DNA of 64,000 nt from Ophiocordyceps camponoti-saundersi (nom. inval.) (taxonomy: Eukaryota > Ascomycota > Sordariomycetes > Hypocreales > Ophiocordycipitaceae), in the NCBI GenBank assembly GCA_003339415.1, contig PDHQ01000056.1, forward strand, positions 118,972 to 182,971, read 5' to 3'. The notes under the pieces were generated by a model, which was not told the DNA's origin, searched no databases, and saw nothing but the letters and a program-made list of their open reading frames with translations. Positions 12,201-22,539 of the stretch are shown here, one piece after another. The position numbers and the translations under genes were made by a program. Every line of letters starts with the position of its first letter. The first letter of the stretch is position 1.

Positions 12201-15200
12201 TTAAGAAGTTTAACTACTTATAGGAGCATCGCTTTAGGGATATTAACCGGCTTCGCCTACTAAGCCTTATAGTTAACGACTTTAAACATAATAGGAGGCG
12301 CGATTAATTAATCTACTTATCCTCTTTTACTATAATCCTAAGCTAAGGTAGCTTCCCTATTAATAAGTATAGTATATAGTATAGCCTATTCGTTATTAGA
12401 TAGTATCGCGGTTATTTATTCTCGTATATTAACTAATCGATTAGGGGTTAGTCTATAACCCTTCGCAATTTTAGAGAATTTGCCGGTGATATCTTTATTA
12501 AATAGCCTATCGCTGCGGACGTCCTTTTTAATTATACTCCATTTCCTAGCTTTCTAGCTAAAATCGCCCTCTAGGATAGATCTATCCGGGCGGATATTAT
12601 CACGAGGCACCTTCTTATCAGCCTTCCTTTTATATATCGTATTCATAAGAGCCGTTAACTAAAGGCGCGCTTTATTATCGTTAGCTTCCTCCTATTAGAT
12701 AACTAAGAGTATTTAAGCGGCTTTAGCTTTCGTTTTAGTATCTCCTTTCTCTCTTAGCAGGTCTAAGATATCGGATAACGCCTTAGTTAATAAGGGCAGC
12801 ACCGCAGCGTATTCCCGATTAGTCTGTTATTAGTTAATCTCTTCTAAGTCTTAGTTAGTAATACCTTATTATCCGTTAGCTTACGTAACTATTTAATCAC
12901 CTTCTTTATCTTATTTATTTTTATTCGAGAGAAAGAAAACTGACTCCCCTTCTCGGCAGATTATTATCCCCTTAGGTGCCGACCCCTTTTCCTCCCCCTT
13001 CCCCGTAGGGAGGGGCCCTAATCCCTATTAGGGAAGGTCGTTACTATACCTAATAGCCGAAGTAATAATATTAATAGAAGCTAAGTTAGGGAATAGGATA
13101 GGCTATTTATTATCCTATATAGGTAGTCCTGCTACTAGGGTAATAATTCGGGTTAAACTAAAAACATATCGAGCATAAAGATCCCTAGTCCTTATATAAT
13201 AATTAAATATTAGCCGGGTAAGGCGAATAAATAATATGCCTAGGATAAAGGGAACGAGCATATCGTCGTAGCAGATAAAGATTCGGATAGGCATGCAGAT
13301 AGGTCCTATAAAGATAATAGTATCCGAGATAGCTACTAGCTAAGTTAATTTCTTATTAAAAGATATCGTATTAACGGAGATAGGGCGGCATTCGAGGTTA
13401 AATTCGCGGGCGTACCGGGAGGTAATAATGTTCGTCTCGGCTCCTATATTAAGGAGTGCTAATATAGGGGTAGTATCGATACCCCTAACGCGGACCTATA
13501 TACGAGGGAGGTCTTGCATTATCTTCGGTATATCGAAGGACGAGATATATATATAAATACCGAAGGATCTAGGTATAGATATCGGAGGAAACTTAAGGTT
13601 CCTAGGGACGAAAATTTCCGGGTTTAGGATATAGTCTTCTCTATTTTCTTCGTAAGTGATCTCCTTAAGGGCACGACGATTAAATAGTTCCACGAGAATA
13701 CGGTCACCCTCTAGGATAATAGGGTTTATATTTAGCCCGGCGTAAATATCGTTAAAGAAGGATATAGAGCCGTTATTAAAGAGGTAGTCTATATGTTTAG
13801 GGATTATAACGGCATTAATAGTGCTAGAGCTAGCCTAACTAGCCGAGGGCTAATTAACTAGTTTCTTAATAGAGACTTCCTTAAATTTAAAGGTCTCGCG
13901 GTCAAGGTATTCTGCCTTATTAGCTAATATTTAAGAGACTTTAATACTAAGTTCCGGGTTTATCGTAATTAAGTCTATTAACCTAATAGAAACCTTCTTT
14001 CCGATAATCTCGTCTGCAATCAGGTCCGTAATCTTATCGTGTCTATCGGTAACTTTCACCCTAAGGCGTAGGTGAGTAGCGGCTAAGAGGGCTTCGTCTT
14101 AGATTTTCTTCTACTTAGCAATAGCTTCTTTTTATTACGTAACTTCCTAAGCATAAGTAGTCGGAGTCGGTTAACTAGTAGATCGCAGAGTGCTAGAAGG
14201 GGAAGGGGTTTATAAGACCCTATCCTCGGTTAGGCTCTCTTTAACCCTTAGGCGCTTAAATTCGTAAGCGTTAACTATAGCTTAGATAGAGTTAACCCTA
14301 ACTATTTAATCCGATAGCGCCGTATCCCGTTATATAATGACGAGAGATATAATAGGCGCTAGGGTTTTATTTTTAAGTAGTGCTAGGAGGGTCTATCGCG
14401 CTATATTATTATAATCCGTAAAAGACGAGATTATCTTTTATTCCTTCTTATTAGGAGACTAATTATAGTTATTAATAGTAAGGCTTTTAACCTTCGGGAT
14501 TAAGTCCGATATAAAGGATCCCGGCTAGTTCTTAACCTAGCATACTAGAAAGCGTCTAACATAGCTTCCCGCTCTAATAAATTTATACGGAAGGCTCGGT
14601 AGCATAGCGACGTAGAAAGCATATAATCTAAGAAAAAGCTCTCCAGTCCCTAGGTCGTAACGAGCAAAGCCTAATTCCTTGTTATAAGTCGCTAGGGGGC
14701 AGTTATTAGCGTAGTAAGTAGGTTCGTTATAGTAATAGCACCTATAACCCTTTTTGCCTAAGATTATATTAATATTTAATTTATTACTAGATTTATTAGT
14801 CCCCTACGTTATAACGTTAGTAGTAATAAGGGGTCTGCCCTATTAAGTCCCGTAGGCTAAGGTATCCTAATTCTTAACCCTATTAGCTAAGCTATAGATA
14901 TTATCCTGCATATTAGCTAAATTAATAGAGAGGGAACTTATCTATCTGGCTAAATTATCTATAGTTACACCCTTCGGGTTACCTTACTATCCCTTAGTAA
15001 CGGTCTTTAAGTGAGTTTTCTTATAAATCCTCTTAGGGGTCGTTAGTCGCTTTTCTTCTAGAAAGAACTTTATAGCTTCTTCCTAGCCTTATCGAAGCTT
15101 TTAATTATAAAGGGCTACGGCAAGCTAATAACGCGAATCTTCGAGATAAGGCTTAAGATAGCCTTAGATACTTTTTATAAGCTAGCTATAGGGCATAGCC

Positions 15201-16440
15201 GCAATATCTTCATAAGTCGAATTATTCCTTCTAAGGAGCCTAACTCGAACCTTTTTTAGTAAAGTATTAAAAACGTTGCCCGATTCCGTGATAGCGAGTT
15301 TATAATTAGTCCCGTACTTTTTGCGGCAGAGATAGTCGTAAGTTTAGATCTAATTAGCAACCTATTCTATAGTTTCTAGTTTCTTCGTATTATAGTTCCT
15401 AATCTTTTTATCTAGGGTACCTTTCTAGGCCGAGTCTAATATGCTATAGTATTTAATTATAGTATTCTTAGCTACTTCCTAAGGCTAGTCTTTAGTTAGG
15501 ATTTTCATATTCATTCCTTCCTTATCGTTAACATAATCTTCAAGCTATTCGACTATTATAGCGTCTTTAATATTTATATTCTTTATTTCTTTTTTAAAGC
15601 GGTTAAGGAATTTAGTTATATTCCGGCTAGCAAATTTCGTAATAAGTAGTAAGGCCGGCTAGACATTAATAACTTAAGTCTTCTTAGCTATCTCGTTCTT
15701 AGGAGTCGTTATCTTATTTTCCGTGCTATTAAGGCTAACCGAACGAGTACGATTAAGTAGTTAAGTTAGGTTTTTAGAAGAAAAAGGTATATAAATCTCA
15801 GGGGGGCAGGGTAACTAGTCTCGTAATAGAATAGTATTCTATAGTAATAGGGCTATTTCAGAAAGAGAGGAGACGAAAATAACACTTCTTAGATAACGAT
15901 ATAAAATATAAGCCTAAGAGCAGATAAGGAATAGGAGTATTAGGACGCTAAAGTAAAAGAGCTCGTAAAGGATAAGGATAAGCTAAAAGGGCATATATAA
16001 AATTAAACCGCTTAAAAGAACCGTCTATAAGCCGCCGATATTATATTATAATAATAATCGACTATTAATTAAATAGTTATAGTCGTCTAATATCCCGGAT
16101 CTCTTTTCTAAGGGGGTAACGTTTCTAAAGACGGGTTAGTAAAGTAAGATCGCAGTTCTTATCTACGGTTTAAACTTAATTTAGCTATTATTTTTCTTAT
16201 CTAATATAGGGGCACTACCTTATAAGCAGTCTCTACGCTAATTAATTATATTAAACGTCCTCTGCTTCTTTACCGACCCCCGCTTTAGTTATAACTTCGT
16301 AAGTAACCGGCCTACGTCCGAGAACGGAGCCCCTTTCACCGGTGCCGAGGATATAACTCGTCCTTTAACCCTCTAATTAGTTCGTTATAATCTATAAGGG
16401 GTAGCTATTATCTTAATACTACCTTTTTTAGTTATCGAGC
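9240..16440 (-). pseudogene. gag-pol remnant of the gypsy element G
   Basis: Minus-strand landmarks in gypsy order, right to left, are as follows. A gag region spans about 16.4-14 kb. A protease motif at about 13430-13470 reads ALL-N-I-G-AETN, where the family has D-T-G. The reverse transcriptase is at about 12.3-11.6 kb, with a 69-codon open piece at 11645-11854 containing F-M-D-N (normally F-x-D-D) followed by a fungal gypsy-like PIRGPET. RNase H follows. An integrase zinc-finger piece at about 10505-10545 has C-P-I-C. The frame ends near 9240. Many stops and the loss of protease and RT aspartates make it inactive. Sub-domain borders are approximate. Confidence 0.75.
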
Positions 16441-16448
16441 CTAATAAA

Positions 16449-16467
16449 TCACGCCCTAGAGACTAGT
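16449..16467 (-). other. Primer-binding-site-like leader of G, shared with X
   Basis: The segment directly inside the 5' LTR of G is nearly the same as that directly inside the X LTRs at 333-351 and about 19889-19907 (TCACGCC, then GAGACTAG on the plus strand). Conservation of just this stretch between otherwise different elements fits a primer-binding site. I cannot name the tRNA. Confidence 0.45.
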
Positions 16468-17085
16468 TTTAGCGGGGGAAGAAGGATACCCTAAGCGAGC
16501 GTAGCAGATACCTAAGGGGCGTAACTTCTTAGGTAACTAGAGTCTTCAACTAACATAAGGGGGGATCTCTAGCTATAGGGGGAGGTGCTAGATATAATTC
16601 TTTATAGGGAAAATAATAGGAAGTCGATTTCCCACATAAAGATAAAAGTAGCAAGGGAGAGGAACTCGAGGACTATTTAATTAATAGTTAAAGATTTTAA
16701 AATAAGTATTCAAATTAGTAATTTAGGGAATAAAAGTATAAGGTTTAAAATAAAATTATAATTCCGTTTAGTAGAATTTTTACTATAAGTCCTCTCTACG
16801 ACTCGATTTGCGATATACGACTTTTATAAAAGCTATAAAGACAAGCTTAAGGGCTAATTCTTACTTAATTCCTTCCTCTTTACGAGGAAACTAAACCGTG
16901 CTATATACCTAGCGATAACCCCTTATCCTATTATTACTACCCTTAATAGTTCTAAAGCGTTAAAGTATCCGAGAACTAAAAGGACTTAAGGGACTATTTA
17001 ATCGTAACCTGCATAAACCCCTAATAACTTACTATCCTAGTTTAGCGTTATTTTTCTTCGAGGTATGTTTTTCACCGCCGCTAAA
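16468..17085 (-). repeat. 5' LTR of G (618 bp)
   Basis: It is the partner of 4801-5418. The flank CTAT at 17086-17089 repeats CTAT at 4797-4800, and E1 coding sequence resumes directly after it. Confidence 0.85.
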
Positions 17086-17311
17086 CTATCGAAGAAGGTC
17101 TTTATTAAGATTAACCCGATCTTATAAAAAAGGAAGGATTAAGTTTAGAAGAATATAAAAGCACCTTCTTTAGTAATTTTCCTTTTTTTCGAACTTTCGA
17201 AGATACTTTTAACTATACTAAGTATAAGTTTAAGCGTTACGCTCTCCGAGGTCCTCCTAATTTACTTATATAGAGGAAAAAGAAGAAGGAGGGGCCCGTA
17301 TTACTAGGCGG

Positions 17312-17765
17312 TTTAACGGGAAAGAAAAGATATGCCTCGAGGAAAAGGAAAAAGAAGGGAAAGAGAAGAAAAAGAAGCTATTTCCGTAGAATTCCTAGTA
17401 ATTCGTAAATTTTATAAAGACTAAAGAGGTAACCTTACTAGGTCGTACGCTTACGGCGACTAATTTTATATATTAAAGGGCTTACGGCTACCTTAGTTAT
17501 TCTTCCTAAGTAGGGAAAAACGACCCTTCTTATACGTATAAAAACGACCCTTCCTAGGACCTATAAGTCTAATACTAATTAATTAGATCCGTTAGATTAG
17601 GCAGGTTAGATTAGATAGGTCGGCTTAAACGACCCTTTTAACGCCTGCTACCCTAACCTACCTATACGGCCTGCAGGGCCGGACGGATCCGATAGTCCTA
17701 CTTCCTTAAGACCGTCTTCCCTGCCGGGGCTATAGTATCTTAGGGTGCCCGTTACTCCCGCCAAA
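17312..17765 (-). repeat. 3' LTR of X2 (454 bp)
   Basis: It begins TTTAACGGG and ends CCCGCCAAA. The CA retained near the right end shows the unmutated terminus, where the other two copies read CCCGCTAAA. Confidence 0.8.
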
Positions 17766-17999
17766 CTACTCCCTATAGCGTAAGCACGCGTAAGGAAGCG
17801 GTAGCGAAGAGGGAAGCGTGCTTCGCGAGAAGAAAAGCGGGAGCAAGCAAAGAAGAAGAAGGAAGAAAAGAAGAAGAAGAAGAAGGTAACGGGAAGGTAG
17901 CCGCCGTAAAGGGGGCCGAAGAAGAAGAAGACGGTAAGGACTAACGGAAGGAAAAGAAGAAAGAAGGAAGAAGAAGAAAGGAAAAGAACGGAAAAAGCA

Positions 18000-18820
18000 G
18001 GAAAAAGCAGGAAAGAAGAAGAAAGAAGAAGAACGAAGAAGAACGCCGCCGTACGCCCCTACTTATCGACCGGAGTAGAAGGAAGCATTTAATCAGACCC
18101 TTTAGAAGGCAGGGTCTTCGTCTCGGACGAAAAGGTCGACTCCCTATAGGTCCGAAGGTAGCCGGCTAGGCGACCGGATCGATTAGATCGAGGAAGCCGA
18201 AGGAAACGGGCAGGCAGAAGAAGAAGGAAACGAAGGGAAAGGAGAAGATAACCGAGAGGAAGGAAACGACCGAACCGAAGAAGCAGAAGAAGACGAAGAA
18301 GTAGAAGAAAACGACCGAACCGAAGAAGTAGAAGAGACCGACCGGGTAGAAGGAAACGGCCGGGCAGAAGAAGACGAAGAAGAAGACCGTACGTCGGCTC
18401 GATCTGCGATTTCCCTTCTACGGCTTATTTCCTCGTTTTCGAGAAGAACGGAGGCGTAGAAATATACCCTTTCGAAGAGGGTGCCGTAAGAAGGAAGGTC
18501 TTAGCCGCGTAGGTCGCCGTTCTCGAGAAGTAGGTCTCGTATTTCTTTCGGCAGGGCAGAAAGGAGACTGAGAGAGTATTAAGTCGTAGCCTCGAAGTCG
18601 TTATTTTCCGGGCCGGGGGTCGGATTCTATAGTTACCGGCAGAAGGACGCGTGCCTCTCTAGCTAGTCGATCACGTCCTTCGTCTTCGGTCGACGGGCCT
18701 CGTGCTGCCGTAGCCTTCCTAAGGTCCCTGCCGAACGGGCTCGATCAAATACTCCGAAGTATCGAAGGAGCCGTTTTTTCGCTGCCTGCTACGGAAGGGC
18801 TACCGTGAGAATCTCGATTT
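18000..18820 (-). pseudogene. Degraded ORF of X2, possibly gag-like
   Basis: On the minus strand from about 18820 to about 18000 one frame codes a plausible protein, apart from TAG/TAA stops of the RIP kind. The N-terminal part is helical and charged, including RPKTKDVID, LLSALPKEIRDLLLENGD and RVYFYASVLLENEEISRRRE. A long Ser-rich tail with repeated R-x-F/FPS units follows. A structural, gag-type role is suggested only by its position and by the absence of enzymes. I could not match it to a named family. Upstream sequence (18.9-19.45 kb) is low-complexity and its frame is unclear. Confidence 0.4.
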
Positions 18821-19114
18821 TTCCCTACAGACTAGGGGCCACGAAGTGCGGTAGCTACTCGAGTCTTTCTTCTTCTATAAACCTAGCTTTAAAACGGTCG
18901 AGGAAGTATTTAATCCCTTTACCCTAAAAAGGTCGAAGGGGGGGTAGGCTCGAGAGGGAAGAAAAAGAGGGAGGAAAAGGAAGACCCGAAGTAGGACCTT
19001 GGGCAACGGACTTAGCAGGGGACTGACGAAGACCCGGAAAAGAAGAAGAAGGGGGATCTGGAAAAGTAGGGGCAAAAGAGGGATCCGAAGAAGTAGGGGA
19101 AAAAGGTCCCTATA

Positions 19115-19205
19115 GCGACGTATCCGTACGAGGCTATAGCCGCTGCTATGACTGCTGCTGTGGCGTCGTATCCGTACGAGGCTATAGCCGCTACTGCGGC
19201 CGTTA
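19115..19205. repeat. 48-bp tandem repeat inside X2
   Basis: The unit starting CGTATCCGTACGAGGCTATA occurs at about 19119 and again 48 bp further on. It accounts for the overlapping low-complexity ORFs on both strands here. Confidence 0.6.
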
Positions 19206-19907
19206 TGATTATATCCGTACGTATCTCTCGGTCGGTTATGTCGTATTCGGCGGCTGTTCTCGATCCGTTTCTTCCTGCCGCTGTAGCTATCGTAACGGCA
19301 GCCCTTATAACGACTATGACGACCCTGTCGAAAAGGGGGTTGCCGAAGACTGCAGGCAGAAGAAAGCAGAAGACTAGAGGAAGAAGAAGGCAGCCGAAAG
19401 AGCCGGGCCGAGGAAGAAGTCTGCAAAAAGTAGCAGAAAAAGCAGGGGGGCAGTAGCAAGGCTAGCCTCGTACGAAGCCTTCGCTGCCGGGAAGGAAGAA
19501 ACGAAGGAAGAAAACGACGAAAACGACGAGACCGGCCGATCTATACGTTCGAGAGCAAAGTCCGTAGCCGTAACCGAAGAAGAAGAAGAAGAAGAAAAAG
19601 AAGACGGCTGCGCTTGCCGGGTCGAAGAGGAAAAAGTCTCTATCGGCTACGCTAGCCTGGCTCTCGTCCCCTCCCTCCCTTCGATTAATTAGTCTAAGGC
19701 ATTTTGACGGACCTATCGAAGCCGTAGGAATCGTACTAGCTGCCGAGGCTATCGAGAAGGTAGGGACTATAAAGAAGAAGAAAAAAAAACGGTTTTCCGG
19801 GAGGGTAGTGGCGGCCGAAGGAGGGAAAAACGGAGCATCGCGTCTTTAGAAAGCCGTAGAAAAAAAAAAACGGCTCTTCTCGTTCGATCACGCCCCGGGA
19901 GACTAGT

Positions 19908-20361
19908 TTTGACGGGAAAGAAAAGACATGCCCCGAGGAAAAGGAAAAAGAAGGGAAAGAGAAGAAAAAGAAGCTATTTCCGTAAAATTCCTAGTAATTC
20001 GTAAATTTCACAAAGACTAAAGAGGTGACTTTACCGGGTTATGCGCTTAAGGCGACTAATTTTATATATTAAAGGGCTCACGGCTGCCTTAGTTATTCTT
20101 CCTAGGTAGGGAAAAACGACCTTTCTTATACGTATAAAAACGACCCTTCCTAGGACCCGTAGGTCTAATACTAATTAATCAGATCCGTCAGATTAGGCAG
20201 GTTAGATTAGATAGGTCGGCTTAAACGACCCTTTTAACGCCTGCCACCCTGACCTACCTATACGGCCTGCAGGGCCGGACGGATCCGATAGTCCTACTTC
20301 CTTGAGACCGTCTTCCCTGCCGGGGCTGTGGTGTCTTAGGGTGCCTGTTGCTCCCGCTAAA
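19908..20361 (-). repeat. 5' LTR of X2 (454 bp)
   Basis: It begins TTTGACGGG, with the TG retained, and ends CCCGCTAAA. Its inner flank at about 19556-19907 is the leader shared with X1 (1-351). Confidence 0.8.
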
Positions 20362-21416
20362 GCGGCTATTTTAATCCCTATTCTATAAGGTATTTACCTT
20401 TATCTATTACTTAAGATTATTATAAATAATAAAAGCTATTTTCTTCTCAGTCCTATTATACTTAGGGGCCTTATAATTAGCCCTCCTAAACTCTTAAAGG
20501 ACGTTAATAAATTAAAAAGCCTTTCCGCGGTCCTTATAGCGGACTAAATCGAAGTTATATTATATCGTTTATATAAATAAGGGATAATAATCTCTTACTA
20601 TATAGATAAAATACTTAATATATACTTTATCGGTAAACCCTACGCTATTTAATCGTAAGTAAATATATTATATTTAGATTAATTAGGTAACTTAGTTATT
20701 AATATCCCCTTTTAAGGGATCCCGTAAGAATAAGTTACGTAATTTATTTTTAGCGAGTTTATATTTAGTAATATTACTAAGCTATATAAAAGCACGTAAT
20801 ATTACTAGTTTCTCCCTTAGTAAAAAGTCCCCTTAAATTAGGGACTAATAAGCTAATAAGAGGCTTGCCCGGATAAAAGGATTTATCCTTTCTAGTATTT
20901 TCCTTATCCGATAATATTCCTTTAGGTTTTCTTAGAAATTCGGAAAGGTAAATATTTTATACTTTTCTCTAAGTAATTAAAAAGTCTTAGGGTTAGGGGT
21001 TTTACTCCTCGTTTAACCTCCTAAGCTTATAAATAAGATTTCCGGTTAATCTAGCTTTATAAGGGTTTCTTATATTTCTAGGTTTATAAAAAACTAAATA
21101 TTATAGCCCTATACTATATTAATAATATCTTAGTACTAATTAGTTTAATCTTTAAGGTTTTTAAGAATAAAGGTAAATTTAACTAATATCGTAAAATCTA
21201 CTATTATATTAATTATTATATTATTTAAAATTATTATTAATTATTATTAAAAATTAATAAATTTAAGGGTTATAAGTCTACTAAAAAAAGTAATAATAGC
21301 TTTACTTTTATAAGGGCTTAATTAATTAAGTAAATTTATAGAGTATAAGTTATATAAGCTATAAGAATAGTAGAATTAAATAAATTAAATTAGAGAGCAC
21401 TAACTAGGCTTATAAT
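20362..21416 (-). pseudogene. E1 5' region (leader and start of gag)
   Basis: It is collinear with E2 26708-27762 and resumes E1 directly after X2. It is very AT-rich and has no intact frame. The last 13 bases (21404-21416) are a primer-binding site like that of E2. Confidence 0.7.
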
Positions 21417-21714
21417 TATTAGATAAGGAGGAGGCGTATAAATTATATTAATTAATATACTTACCCTCCTAAAACGGAGGGAATTATCGTTATCTTTATA
21501 TATATAATAAAGACTATTTATATCTACCTCTTATACCGTAATACCCTTATAAATAAGCCTTTATTCCTATATCTTATATATTGCCCTAGATATAGCCCTT
21601 TTTCCTAATAGGAATTCCGTTTCCTAGGTTACGGAGCCGTTACTATAATAACTGCACGCCTTAAGGGATAATAAAAACATACGCCTAACCCACCCTTATC
21701 TTAGCCCTCTAATA
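21417..21714 (-). repeat. 5' LTR of E1 (298 bp)
   Basis: It is the same length as E2's LTRs and begins TATTAG and ends CTAATA, which are the RIP forms of TGTTAG and CTGACA seen intact at the outer ends of E2. Confidence 0.85.
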
Positions 21715-21886
21715 GATACGTTACTCTACTAATAATATGCGGAGCCCTTATATTATATATAAACTTATAGTCTTATAGAGCGTAGTGGGCCTTTCCTTTC
21801 TAATAATATTATCTTCCTAGTATGCTTAGTTTTCACGAGTTGTATATATATACTATTATTGCCGCTATAAAAGTAAGATAGAAATC
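21715..21886. other. 172-bp spacer between E1 and E2
   Basis: The sequence is not repeated elsewhere in the window and is only partly mutated, with several TG and CA kept. It ends in AAATC, the target duplication of E2. I see no gene in it. Confidence 0.6.
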
Positions 21887-22184
21887 TGTTAGATAAGGAG
21901 GAGGCGTGTAAATTGTATTAATTAATATACTTACCCTCTTAAAACGGAGGGAATTATCGTTATCTTTATATATATAATAAAGACTATCTATATCTGCCTC
22001 TTATACCGTAATACCCTTATAAATAAGCCTTTATTCCTATATCTTATATATTGCCCCGGATATAGCCCTTTTTCCTAATAGGAATTCTATTTCCTAGGTT
22101 ACGGAGCTATTACTATAATAACTATACGCTTTAAGGGATAATAAAAATATACGCCTAACCTACTCTTATCTTAGCCCTCTAATA
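21887..22184 (-). repeat. 3' LTR of E2 (298 bp)
   Basis: It starts with the unmutated terminus TGTTAG. Its first 40 bases keep TG dinucleotides that are TA in the two sister LTRs. Confidence 0.9.
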
Positions 22185-22347
22185 TACCCTCGTAGGCGCT
22201 ATATATACCGCCTTCTATGCCGGGTAAGTAATGCCTACCTTTTAGAGGGTATAATTAGGGTTTCTCGCGATAATTAAGGAAAGAGTTAAGGGTTAATTAG
22301 CGGTAGGGTATATAGGTTAGTTTATTTAGCTTAGAAAATATTAGATA

Positions 22348-22413
22348 ACGGTTAAGCGGTTATTTTTATAGCCGAGCCCTTAATAGGGCCGGGTTCGATT
22401 CCCGGTGCCTCCT
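22348..22413 (+). other. tRNA-like 3' half (class II type), inside E2
   Basis: The plus strand shows a possible anticodon stem (CGGTT with AGCCG), then a 4-bp variable arm (GCCC/GGGC), then a perfect T arm (CCGGG, loop TTCGATT, CCCGG) with a consensus B box, then TGCCTCC as an acceptor 3' strand. A matching 5' acceptor strand and D arm are not visible. It may be a tRNA-derived repeat (SINE-like) or a tRNA fragment. It is not an intact tRNA gene. Confidence 0.4.
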
Positions 22414-22451
22414 TAGTATATACTTTCGGGAATTACTATATAGGGGAGGCC

Positions 22452-22537
22452 CTTAGTTAGGTAGCTTAGCTAATAGCTATAATAAGGGGATTAAGGGCCC
22501 CCTTATTATAGTAAACTAGCTAAACTACCTAGCTAGG
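22452..22537. repeat. Inverted repeat (hairpin), arms about 38 nt
   Basis: The left arm 22452-22489 and right arm 22498-22537 are reverse complements apart from a few transitions and a 1-nt offset, with a loop of about 8 nt. It lies between the pol end and the 3' LTR of E2. The cores are AATAAGGGG and CCCCTTATT. Confidence 0.65.
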
Positions 22538-22539
22538 GG

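Larger units (their letters stand above)
4801..17085 (-). mobile_element. G: complete-length Ty3/gypsy retrotransposon, 12.3 kb
   Basis: Two 618-bp LTRs (4801-5418 and 16468-17085) share the ends TTTAGCGG and CCGCTAAA. CTAT flanks the element on both sides (4797-4800 and 17086-17089). The orientation is minus: protease, RT and integrase remnants run right to left, and a purine tract (AGGGAGGAG on the minus strand) sits immediately before the 3' LTR. The order protease-RT-RNase H-integrase is that of Ty3/gypsy. At 12.3 kb it is about twice the usual fungal gypsy size; the excess is 5.4-9.2 kb, holding two extra reading frames. It is heavily mutated and has no intact ORF. Confidence 0.85.
17312..20361 (-). 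mobile_element. X2: short non-autonomous LTR retrotransposon (3.05 kb)
   Basis: It has 454-bp LTRs at both ends (17312-17765 and 19908-20361) and GCGG flanks (17308-17311 and 20362-20365). E2 has the empty site with a single GCGG at 26708-26711. The interior is about 2.1 kb, GA-rich on the plus strand, and has one recognisable reading frame on the minus strand but no protease, RT or integrase motif. Its terminal sequence, the leader beside the 5' LTR and the purine tract beside the 3' LTR (AGGGAGTAG on the minus strand) resemble those of G, which could have supplied the enzymes. Confidence 0.8.
806..21714 (-). mobile_element. E1: Ty1/copia retrotransposon, interrupted by G and X2
   Basis: E1's own sequence is 806-4800, 17086-17311 and 20362-21714. 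Joined in that order these pieces are collinear with E2 (22529-28060), which lacks the insertions. Between the pieces lie the gypsy element G, flanked by CTAT on both sides, and the X2 element, flanked by GCGG on both sides. The right end is a 298-bp LTR with a primer-binding site beside it. The left LTR must lie outside the window because X1 cuts the element at 806. Its coding sequence reads leftward and is broken by many TAG/TAA codons typical of RIP. Confidence 0.85.

Noticed and set aside
18875..19459. 194-codon minus and 102-codon plus ORFs in X2
   Set aside because: Both are low-complexity translations of GA-rich and 48-bp repeat sequence inside a retrotransposon.
22300..22413. Intact tRNA gene
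   Set aside because: Only the 3' half fits; no acceptor partner for TGCCTCC and no D arm can be placed.
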